DNA of 8,542 nucleotides from Candidatus Nealsoniibacteriota bacterium (GCA_016186525.1 JACPLM010000042.1:1-8542); one strand, 5' to 3'. Shown: positions 1 through 5,697, counted from the first letter of the stretch. Numbers and translations: made by a program. Notes: generated by a model not told the origin, from the letters alone.

Positions 1-1
1 G

Positions 2-1186
2 TTCGGCAAGAAAACTAAGATAAAAGACGGCGTGCTTTACATCAAAAAAAAGGAACTTTTGGAAGCTGCCAAAGCAAATGACGAAAGACTCGCTTCGGTT
101 CAAGCGCATATCGCCAGGCCCGGAGACAGCGTAAGGATAATACCGATAAAAGACGTTGTTGAGCCTAGATTAAAAACACCCGGAAACCTAACCCTGGCCC
201 TGAAAGGAATATCGGTGATTACCTGCGGCCAGATTGTCGGTTTTCAGGAAGGACTTTTGGATATGTCCGGGCCCGGAGCTGAATATTCTTCTTTTTCCAA
301 ATTAACGAACATTGTCTTGGTTGTAAAAGCAACTAAAGGCATAACCCAGCACCAACATGAAGAAGCAATAAGATTACTGGGCCAAAGAGCGGCTGATTAT
401 CTCGGCCAAGCCGCAAAAGAAATCATTCCCGAAGATATAGAAGAATTCGCAGAACTGTCGCCGCACGAAGAAGATCGCGCCGGTTTGCCCAGAGTGGTTT
501 ACGTCTATATGCTCTTAATGCACGATACATATATTTACGGCAAAGATGCAAAAACAGAAAGATTTTTACCGGTAATTATCCAGCCCGCAGAAATCCTTAA
601 CGGAGCCATTGTTAGCGGAAACTGCGTTTCTGCCTGCGATAAAAACACTACTTATCACCACCAGAACAATCCCGTAATCAGAGAACTGTATAAAAAACAT
701 GGCAAAGAACTCAATTTTATCGGCGTCATTTTAACCAATGAATCAACTCAGCTTTCTGGAAAACAATGGTCGGCCGGACAAGTGATAAAATTCGCCGAGC
801 ATTTAAGAGCCCAAGGAGCTATAATCTCCAAGGAAGGATTTGGTAATCCCGATGCCGACTTGATGATGATTTGCTCTGGACTTGAAGAAAAAGGAATTAA
901 AACCGTTTGCCTAACCGACGAATTCGCCGGATCAGACGGAGCATCGCAATCATTAGCCGATGCCCACGAAAAAGCCAATGCCGTGATTTCAACCGGAAAC
1001 GCAAATCAGATAATTACTCTTCCTCCGATGAAAAAAATCATCGGAGATGACAGCGTTATCCAAAACCTTGCTGGCGGCTGCCCCAAAAGCCTGAAAGAAG
1101 ACGGCGGTTTGGAAATAGAGCTGCAGGCAATTTTGGGAGCTACCAATCAGCTGGGATACGAAAAACTTTCAGCAGAGGAGACTTAA
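2..1186 (+). CDS. grdE: Glycine/sarcosine/betaine reductase component B, alpha/beta proprotein (GrdE-like), 5' partial
   Basis: GrdE is a proprotein that cleaves itself into two chains, the second carrying an N-terminal pyruvoyl group that binds the substrate amine as a Schiff base. With GrdB it forms substrate-specific component B of glycine reductase in the cytoplasm. The family is recognised from the SGNCVSACDKNTTYHH block (about 614-661), which holds the cysteine processed to pyruvoyl (probably the Asn-Cys at 620-625), and from the C-terminal DEFAGSDGASQS and ITLPPMKKIIGD blocks. Cleavage there would leave a C-terminal chain of about 187 residues, matching the small beta chain of the family. 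The frame is open to the left edge and reads FGKKTKIKDG before the GTG at 32. This matches the usual GrdE N-terminus, so GTG 32 is internal and roughly 15 residues lie outside the window. The stop TAA (1184-1186) is 1 nt before grdB. Paralogues GrdG (sarcosine) and GrdI (betaine) are possible alternatives, but the adjacent GrdB reads as glycine-type. Confidence 0.93.
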   Translation, partial: FGKKTKIKDGVLYIKKKELLEAAKANDERLASVQAHIARPGDSVRIIPIKDVVEPRLKTPGNLTLALKGISVITCGQIVGFQEGLLDMSGPGAEYSSFSKLTNIVLVVKATKGITQHQHEEAIRLLGQRAADYLGQAAKEIIPEDIEEFAELSPHEEDRAGLPRVVYVYMLLMHDTYIYGKDAKTERFLPVIIQPAEILNGAIVSGNCVSACDKNTTYHHQNNPVIRELYKKHGKELNFIGVILTNESTQLSGKQWSAGQVIKFAEHLRAQGAIISKEGFGNPDADLMMICSGLEEKGIKTVCLTDEFAGSDGASQSLADAHEKANAVISTGNANQIITLPPMKKIIGDDSVIQNLAGGCPKSLKEDGGLEIELQAILGATNQLGYEKLSAEET

Positions 1187-1187
1187 T

Positions 1188-2474
1188 ATGCCGGAAAGAA
1201 AATTCAGAATAGTCCATTATCTTAATCAGTTTTTCGGCGGAATCGGCGGAGAAGACAAAGCCGGAGCTCTTCCATTCTTAAAAGATGGCCCGATTGGCCC
1301 AGGGAACTTTCTCCAGAAAGCATTAGAAAATTCAACAGAAATCGCAGCTACTGTCATCTGCGGAGACAACTATTTCGCAGAAAACCAAGAAAAAGCCTGC
1401 AAAGAGTTGCTCCACTTGGTGGAGCAACTAAAGCCTGACGGATTTATTGCCGGTCCTGCTTTCAACGCCGGCAGATACGGACTTGCCTGCGGCAAGATTT
1501 GCGAGGAAGTGTCAAAGCAACTTAAAATTCCTGTAATTTCCGGGATGTATCCTGAAAATCCCGGCGCAGAAATGTATAAAAAGTCAGTTTATATAGTTAA
1601 GGCAAGAAAGAACGTAGCCGGCATGCAAGAGGCCGCAGCTGCAATGGCAAAACTAACGCTCAAACTCTTAAACGGCGAGGAATTGCAATCGCCGGAGATT
1701 GAAGGATATATCCCCAGAGAGATAAGGAAAAACTATTTTGCAGAAAAAACAGGCGCCCAAAGAGCCGTGGACATGCTTCTTAAAAAGATCGGTGGTCAAT
1801 CATTCCAAACTGAATTTAAAATGCCTGTTTTTGATAAAGTCCAGCCATTGCCGCCGATTGAAGATTTATCAAAAATAAAAATCGCTCTGGTTACTTCAGG
1901 TGGAATCGTCCCGAAAGGAAACCCGGACCACATTGAATCTTCGTCAGCTTCCAAATTTGGAAAGTATGGCCTTGATGGGGAAAAGGTGACAGCGCACGGC
2001 GGATATGACCCGACATACGCCAATGAAAACCCAAACAGAGTCCTGCCCATTGATGTTATGCGGGAATTAGAAAAAGAAGGAATCATCAAACTGCACGACT
2101 TTTATTACGCTACCGTCGGTAACGGCACTTCGGTAGCCAATGCTAAAAAATTCGGACAGGCCATTGCCAAAGAATTAGCGAATAATGGAGTGCAAGCTGT
2201 TCTTATAACGTCCAACTGAGGGTCGTGCACGCGTTGCGGCGCAACGCTGGCGAAAGAACTAGAAAAGGCCGGAATCTTGACTGTCCATATTTGCGCCATT
2301 ACCACAATTTCTCAAACAGTCGGAGCCCCAAGAATTGTTCCGGCAGTGGCTATTCCTCATCCTTTAGGCGATCCAAAACTTACTGAAAGCGAAGAAAAAG
2401 ATTTGCGAAGAAAGATAGTTGAAAAAGCGTTAAAAGCCCTGCAAACTAAAGTTAAAAACCAAACAATTTTCTAA
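1188..2474 (+). CDS. grdB: Glycine reductase component B, selenocysteine-containing gamma subunit (GrdB), read through TGA at 2217
   Basis: GrdB is the selenoprotein subunit of component B. Its selenocysteine attacks the Schiff base held by the GrdE pyruvoyl group, releasing ammonia and passing a carboxymethyl group to GrdA. The frame runs 343 codons, meets TGA at 2217-2219, and continues in the same frame for 84 more codons to TAA 2472-2474, giving 428 residues. That is close to the usual family length. Residues around the TGA read ITSN-U-GSCTRCGA, the conserved GrdB Sec site; downstream the conserved VGAPRIVPAVAIPHPLGDP segment continues without a break. Upstream are the family blocks HYLNQFFGGIGGEDKAG, IAGPAFNAGRYG, and HGGYDPTYANE followed by NRVLPIDVMRELEKEG. 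The start ATG 1188 has GAGGAG at 1174-1179 and follows grdE by 1 nt, so the two are co-transcribed. It could be a GrdF/GrdH paralogue (sarcosine/betaine), but the sequence reads most like GrdB. Confidence 0.94.
1405..1429 (+). repeat. Perfect 11-bp inverted repeat with 3-nt loop inside grdB
   Basis: AGTTGCTCCAC (1405-1415), loop TTG (1416-1418), GTGGAGCAACT (1419-1429). The arms are exact reverse complements and would form a very stable RNA hairpin. It is in frame and encodes part of the KELLHLVEQLK segment, so the protein is not disturbed. No T-run follows, so it is not an ordinary terminator. No function is known to me. Confidence 0.85.
2217..2219 (+). other. UGA selenocysteine codon of grdB (codon 344)
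   Basis: This in-frame TGA sits exactly where GrdB proteins carry selenocysteine, in the context SN-U-GSCTRCG. Coding and conservation continue unbroken on its 3' side to 2474, and a SECIS-like hairpin follows. Recoding needs SelA, SelB, SelD and tRNA-Sec, none of which is encoded in this window. Confidence 0.93.
2217..2251 (+). promoter_or_regulatory. Predicted bacterial SECIS element for the grdB Sec codon
   Basis: A perfect 7-bp hairpin, GCGTTGC (2231-2237) and GCAACGC (2241-2247) around a GGC loop (2238-2240), begins shortly after the TGA. The loop starts 18 nt after the codon. Published bacterial SECIS models ask for an apical loop roughly 16-37 nt downstream with a G in its first two positions, and both conditions hold. 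A short lower helix (2227-2228 with 2250-2251) may extend it across a 2x2 internal loop. The hairpin is also coding sequence. The role is inferred from position and shape. Confidence 0.75.
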
Positions 2475-2500
2475 GCAACCTTCGGGTTGCTTTTTTCTTT
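2473..2500 (+). terminator. Intrinsic terminator after grdB
   Basis: An 8-bp stem AAGCAACC (2473-2480) / GGTTGCTT (2485-2492) is closed by a stable TTCG tetraloop (2481-2484) and followed by a T-rich tail to about 2500. The left arm begins within the grdB stop codon (2472-2474). It separates grdE-grdB from trxA-grdC-grdA, although partial readthrough is possible. Confidence 0.88.
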
Positions 2501-2515
2501 AATCTCGGTTATATT
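2487..2515 (+). promoter_or_regulatory. Candidate sigma-70-type promoter for trxA-grdC-grdA
   Basis: TATATT (2510-2515) matches the -10 consensus at five of six bases. TTGCTT (2487-2492), exactly 17 nt upstream, matches the -35 consensus only in TTG. The -35 box would lie inside the 3' arm of the grdB terminator. Transcription would start near 2522, leaving a leader of about 28 nt before trxA that contains the ribosome-binding site. Position and spacing are good, but the -35 is weak, so this is a candidate only. Confidence 0.45.
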
Positions 2516-2549
2516 CTTAAAGTAACCTGTTCTTTAAAAAGGAGGAAAA

Positions 2550-2867
2550 ATGATTAAGGAAGTTGACAAAGACACTTTTGAAAAAGAAGTTCTGAAAGCG
2601 AAGAAAATTATTTTAGTTGATGTTTGGGGACCGAATTGCCATAACTGTCTGGCTCTGATGTCGGCCGTTGAAGAACTGGCAAAAAAATACTCCAAAAAAT
2701 TGAAAGTAGTTAAAATGAATGTCGTTGGCAACAGGGTATTCTTGATGGGCCTGAAAGTCATGGGCCTGCCCACGATTATTTTCTATAAAAAGGGCCGGGA
2801 AGTAAAAAGATTGACGGGAATAATAACCAAAGAAATTCTTGAAAAAGCAGTGGAGGAATTAATATGA
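2550..2867 (+). CDS. trxA: Thioredoxin of the glycine reductase system
   Basis: A 105-aa single-domain thioredoxin. Its probable job is to reduce the selenide-sulfide of GrdA after each turnover, delivering electrons from a thioredoxin reductase. The redox site is C30-H-N-C33 in the context DVWGPNCHNC, replacing the canonical WCGPC. Glycine reductase thioredoxins commonly have non-canonical dipeptides here. The conserved cis-proline follows at residue 74 (GLPT), then the usual FYKKGREV strand and a C-terminal helix. There is no signal peptide, so it is cytoplasmic. The start ATG has a very strong AAAGGAGG (2538-2545) with a 4-nt spacer. Its TGA stop overlaps the grdC ATG as ATGA (2864-2867), indicating translational coupling. 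It is the first gene after the grdB terminator and probably has its own promoter. Thioredoxin reductase is not in the window. Confidence 0.9.
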   Translation: MIKEVDKDTFEKEVLKAKKIILVDVWGPNCHNCLALMSAVEELAKKYSKKLKVVKMNVVGNRVFLMGLKVMGLPTIIFYKKGREVKRLTGIITKEILEKAVEELI

Positions 2868-4357
2868 AGCCGGTAATTAAAGGCAGCGCCTATGTTTTGG
2901 CGCATGTGCCCGATCTTGTCAGATACGGATCTAAGCCCTATAGGGAAATAGAAAAAGACCCTAATCTTCTGCCTAAGATTGAAAAAAACCTGAGGAGATT
3001 CCTTGATGTCGTGGCTTACCCGCCCAACCAGGTTTTTATTGGAAATTTAACGCCCGATGAATTAAGGAATATTCCCCAGCCGTGGTTTGAAAATAAATTG
3101 TTTTCAGCTTCTTCTTGCGGAAACTTTGGTGAAATTGTAGGAGAGAATAATTTTTACGGCGTTCTTAAATTAGCCGATGCTAATGGATATGATTTGGTCT
3201 GGATAGAAAACAAATTTCTTTCTGATATTAAAAAATTCGGCATAAATATTTTCTTTGACGAACAATCATCTCAAAAAATGGGCGAGGGAAAGACAATTGC
3301 AGAAATCCAAGAAAAATTGGCGTTAGGGCCGAGAATGGCTCTTCCTCTTTTCCATAATGAAAAACTGATAGGTTGCTTTAACCGATCGCAAGACCCCCAC
3401 GCCCAAGAGGATGAGGCATTAGGGCCGCATCCCTTAATGGAAGGACTCGCCGCCAAAGCTTCGGGAGCCTTAGCCCTAAAGCATCTTATAGAAAAGCTAA
3501 AAATGTCTCCTGAAGAAATTGATTTTATTATCAGCTGCTCTGAAGAAGCTGTGGGAGACAGATATAACCGCGGCGGAGGAAGCTTGGCTAAAGCCATAGG
3601 AGAAATGTGCGGCTGCATTAACGCCACTGGTCCAGACATTAAAGCTTTCTGCGTAAGCCCTATTTACGCCATTATTGTGGCTGCCAGCTTGGTAAAAGCC
3701 GGGGTCTTTAAAAAAGTGGCGGTTGTCGGCGGAGGCTGCTTGGCTAAACTGGGAATGAAATTCCAGGGGCATTTAGAATCAGGATATCCGATCATAGAAG
3801 ATACGCTCGGAGCTGCGGCTTTTCTTATCGCTTCTGACGACCGCAAAAGCCCGATTATCCGGCTTGATGCTATCGGAAAAAATAATATAAAAAATTCAGC
3901 CAGGCAGGAAGACGTAACGAGAGCGGTGGTCTTGGAACCCTTAAAGAAACTTGGAAAAAGAATAATTGATATTGATAAATACGCTGTCCAACTGGAAAAT
4001 CCAGAAATTACCGTGCCTTCAAAAACAGGCGACGTTCCAAAGAAAAATTACGATATGATTGCCGGCTTAGCGGTTTTAAACAAGGAAATAACTCCTCAAG
4101 AAATGGCGGAGTTTGTAAAAATCCGCGGTATGCCCGGATTCGCGCCCACGCAGGGCCATATCCCAGCTGCTGTTCCTTATTTGGGACACGCCATAGAGGC
4201 CATTAAAAACGGCGGGATAAAAAACGCCATGTTTATAGCTAGGGGCAGCCTATTCCTAGGAAGAATGTCTCAATTACACGACGGAATGTCGTTTATTATT
4301 GAAAAAAATCCAAAACAAAAGGAGGCGAAGAAATGCTTAAGGAAAAAAAGGCCATAA
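2864..4357 (+). CDS. grdC: Glycine/sarcosine/betaine reductase component C, beta subunit (GrdC)
   Basis: GrdC is the thiolase/KAS III-like subunit of component C. With GrdD it takes the carboxymethyl group from GrdA selenium and releases it as acetyl phosphate for ATP synthesis. The 497-aa length is close to the roughly 510 aa usual for the family. Visible blocks: N-terminal KGSAYVLAHVPDLVRYGSKP; SASSCGNFGE with Cys85; CSEEAVGDRYNRGGGS; IKAFCVSPIYAI with Cys263 at the position of a thiolase-fold nucleophile; VVGGGCLAKLG; PTQGHIPAAVPYLGHA with His432; and terminal GRMSQLHDGMSFIIEKNP. The catalytic roles of these residues are inferred from fold similarity. GGAGG (2852-2856) lies 7 nt before the ATG, inside trxA. 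The last 25 nt overlap grdA, giving a lysine/arginine-rich tail. GrdD, which normally follows GrdC, is absent here. Confidence 0.93.
   Translation: MKPVIKGSAYVLAHVPDLVRYGSKPYREIEKDPNLLPKIEKNLRRFLDVVAYPPNQVFIGNLTPDELRNIPQPWFENKLFSASSCGNFGEIVGENNFYGVLKLADANGYDLVWIENKFLSDIKKFGINIFFDEQSSQKMGEGKTIAEIQEKLALGPRMALPLFHNEKLIGCFNRSQDPHAQEDEALGPHPLMEGLAAKASGALALKHLIEKLKMSPEEIDFIISCSEEAVGDRYNRGGGSLAKAIGEMCGCINATGPDIKAFCVSPIYAIIVAASLVKAGVFKKVAVVGGGCLAKLGMKFQGHLESGYPIIEDTLGAAAFLIASDDRKSPIIRLDAIGKNNIKNSARQEDVTRAVVLEPLKKLGKRIIDIDKYAVQLENPEITVPSKTGDVPKKNYDMIAGLAVLNKEITPQEMAEFVKIRGMPGFAPTQGHIPAAVPYLGHAIEAIKNGGIKNAMFIARGSLFLGRMSQLHDGMSFIIEKNPKQKEAKKCLRKKRP
4320..4332 (+). promoter_or_regulatory. Ribosome-binding site that fixes the grdA start inside grdC
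   Basis: AGGAGG (4320-4325) stands 7 nt before ATG 4333, within the 3' end of grdC. It supports the selenoprotein start at 4333. The ATG at 4483 is downstream of the Sec codon and would be chosen only if TGA were treated as a stop. Confidence 0.85.
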
Positions 4358-4803
4358 TCTTTGGAGAAAGAGATGAAATCCCGGGGCTTTCCATTGAGGA
4401 ATGCCTTAAAGCCGCCGGAGTAAAACAAGAAGATATTGTCTTCTCTCTGACAGAATGTTTTGTCTGAACAGCGGCGGGAGCCATGAGTCTGGAATATCAA
4501 AAGAGCGTCAAGGAACTGGCCGAAAAATACGGCCCGGAGAATCTGGTTGTGGTGTTGGGGTTCTTGGACGAAGAACTCGTGGAAATATACGCCACAACGC
4601 TCACCCTTGGCGATCCCAGTTATTCCGGCTCATTGGCAGGAGTCGCGTTGCGACTCAAAGTTTACCATATTCTTGAACCGGAGGTAAAAGACCAAATCCC
4701 TGAAGTTGTTTATCAAGAGCAGATGGGTTTGGCGGAAATCACTACCGGCCAAGAAAAAATAAAAAAAATCAGCAAGATGCTGAAGGAGATAAGAGAAAAG
4801 TGA
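4333..4803 (+). CDS. grdA: Glycine reductase selenoprotein A (GrdA), read through TGA at 4465
   Basis: GrdA is the small acidic carrier selenoprotein shared by glycine, sarcosine and betaine reductases. Its selenocysteine carries the carboxymethyl group from component B to component C, then forms a selenide-sulfide with a nearby Cys that thioredoxin reduces. Read through TGA 4465-4467, the product is 156 aa, the usual size. The diagnostic site reads ECFV-U-TAAGAM with Cys42 and Sec45, an exact match to the known GrdA motif. Flanking conserved parts are KKAIIFGERDEIPG at the N-terminus, then ENLVVVLGFLDEE, LTLGDPSYSGSLAGV and VYQEQMGLAEI. The start ATG overlaps grdC by 25 nt and has its own strong ribosome-binding site. 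The natural stop is TGA 4801-4803, so this one gene uses UGA both for Sec and for termination. A bidirectional terminator follows at once. The fragment beginning at ATG 4483 is an artefact of stopping at the Sec codon. Confidence 0.96.
4465..4467 (+). other. UGA selenocysteine codon of grdA (codon 45)
   Basis: An in-frame TGA in the diagnostic CFV-U-TAAGAM motif of GrdA, three residues after Cys42. Downstream RNA offers only weak SECIS candidates: a GGC/GCC stem around GGGA (4473-4482), whose loop is only 8 nt from the codon, and CCA/TGG around TGAGTC (4481-4492), whose loop begins 16 nt from it. Confidence 0.95.
4640..4656 (+). repeat. Perfect 7-bp inverted repeat with 3-nt loop inside grdA
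   Basis: GAGTCGC (4640-4646), loop GTT, GCGACTC (4650-4656). It lies in coding sequence about 170 nt after the Sec codon, which is too far to be a classical bacterial SECIS. A 7-bp stem of this kind could arise by chance in a window this size. Confidence 0.7.
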
Positions 4804-4807
4804 AATC

Positions 4808-4836
4808 AAAAGCCGTCCTAAAGGATGGCTTTTTTA
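4808..4836. terminator. Bidirectional intrinsic terminator between grdA and prs
   Basis: The stem AGCCGTCC (4811-4818) / GGATGGCT (4823-4830), with one G-U pair on the + strand RNA and a TAAA loop, is followed by TTTTT on the + strand. It is preceded by AAA and further A/T-rich sequence that gives a T-run on the - strand. It starts 7 nt after the grdA stop. The prs stop (4834-4836) lies just upstream of it in the - strand direction, so it can end both converging transcripts. Confidence 0.88.
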
Positions 4837-5697
4837 TTCTAAAGCGCTAACAATTAAGTCGGTTATATCGATATTAGCCTCTTTTTTATTAATAGTGTTG
4901 GTGAAATATAATTTTGCAAATGTGCTTTTTATTCTCTGAATGCCTTGATCTAGCACTCCGTGAGTAATCAAAGCAGTAATCTCTTTGGCATCCGACTGTT
5001 TTGCAAATTCGTAAAATTTAGCCAAAGTGCCGCCGGTTCCGATAATATCATCAACAACCGCGATGTTTTTGCCAGCCATTGCTATTTTTGACGAAAAAGA
5101 TTTCACCTCAAAAGAGTTAACTCTTTTTTTATCCAATCCGGCAATACCGGTTCTTCTTTTTCCGCCCTTATCCGGCGTAAGCAATAAAAGATCTTTTCTG
5201 AAGTCTTCTTTTATTTTTTGAGTCAAAAAAGATACGGCCGAGATGTTCATTATGGGATATTTCTTTATCCAACCCATTTCCCCGAAATGCGGATCGATGA
5301 TATAAATTTTTTTTACTTTATAATAATCGACTAATTTTTTAATCAAATTTTCGGCGGCGCATGTTTCTCCCGCTTCAAATATTTTATCCTGCCGGCCGTA
5401 AGGAAAATAGGTAAAAAACACTGCGGGTTTTATTCTCCAATCTTTCAGAACTTGCAGAATCAGCTCCAATTCAATCAAGCCGTCGTTGGGATTGGGCATG
5501 CCCGAATGCAAAATGGTTACCTCTCCGCCCCCAAAGCCGCTGACTCCAGATATTTTTATATAAACCTCTCCGTCGGGGAAAAAACGCCTGCCTTCTTTAT
5601 TCTTTTCTGGACAAATTAATTCAAAATCTTTCCCTTTTTTTATAAGATTCTCCGCCAAATGCTCTACGGTTGATGTTAAAATTAGATATTTTTTCAC
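4834..5697 (-). CDS. prs: Ribose-phosphate pyrophosphokinase (PRPP synthetase), compact form
   Basis: Makes PRPP from ribose 5-phosphate and ATP; here the likely purpose is to supply the adjacent adenine phosphoribosyltransferase. With GTG 5697 as start the protein is 287 aa. Motifs in order: FPDGE (40-44); PYGRQDKIF then GE (99-111), the family's ATP-binding region; IDPH (134-137); TPDKGG (174-179); and the PRPP-binding loop VVDDIIGTGGT (214-224). Typical bacterial enzymes are about 310-320 aa; this one resembles the shorter archaeal-type enzymes and may lack the usual allosteric features (inference). No ATG is available. A TTG at 5700 and a GTG at 5697 adjoin, and I prefer GTG because it makes a GTGA 4-nt overlap with the apt stop (5694-5696). 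No Shine-Dalgarno is visible, so translation probably depends on coupling to apt. It is the last gene of the unit. Confidence 0.87.
   Translation of the reverse strand: MKKYLILTSTVEHLAENLIKKGKDFELICPEKNKEGRRFFPDGEVYIKISGVSGFGGGEVTILHSGMPNPNDGLIELELILQVLKDWRIKPAVFFTYFPYGRQDKIFEAGETCAAENLIKKLVDYYKVKKIYIIDPHFGEMGWIKKYPIMNISAVSFLTQKIKEDFRKDLLLLTPDKGGKRRTGIAGLDKKRVNSFEVKSFSSKIAMAGKNIAVVDDIIGTGGTLAKFYEFAKQSDAKEITALITHGVLDQGIQRIKSTFAKLYFTNTINKKEANIDITDLIVSALE

Noticed and set aside
2109..2137. 7-bp inverted repeat GCTACCG/CGGTAGC upstream of the grdB Sec codon
   Set aside because: A 15-nt loop, and a 7-bp stem is expected by chance in a window this long; it is on the wrong side of the UGA for a SECIS.
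2217..2219. grdB read as a frameshifted or truncated pseudogene
   Set aside because: The frame is unchanged across the TGA, the codon sits on the known Sec position, and a SECIS-like hairpin follows.
2105..2305. Short - strand reading frames under grdE, grdB, trxA and grdC
   Set aside because: They lie antisense to strongly conserved genes, show no recognisable motifs, and do not fit the operon layout.
4235..4262. CTAGG/CCTAG inverted repeat near the grdC end
   Set aside because: 5-bp arms with an 11-nt loop in conserved coding sequence; not significant.
4461..4512. UGA decoded as glycine or tryptophan (codes 25 or 4)
   Set aside because: Three other genes end at TGA at family-typical lengths, and both internal TGAs coincide with established Sec sites.
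4455..4676. Overlapping + strand frame within grdA as a separate small gene
   Set aside because: It is in a different frame from the conserved GrdA product, resembles nothing, and is fully contained in grdA.
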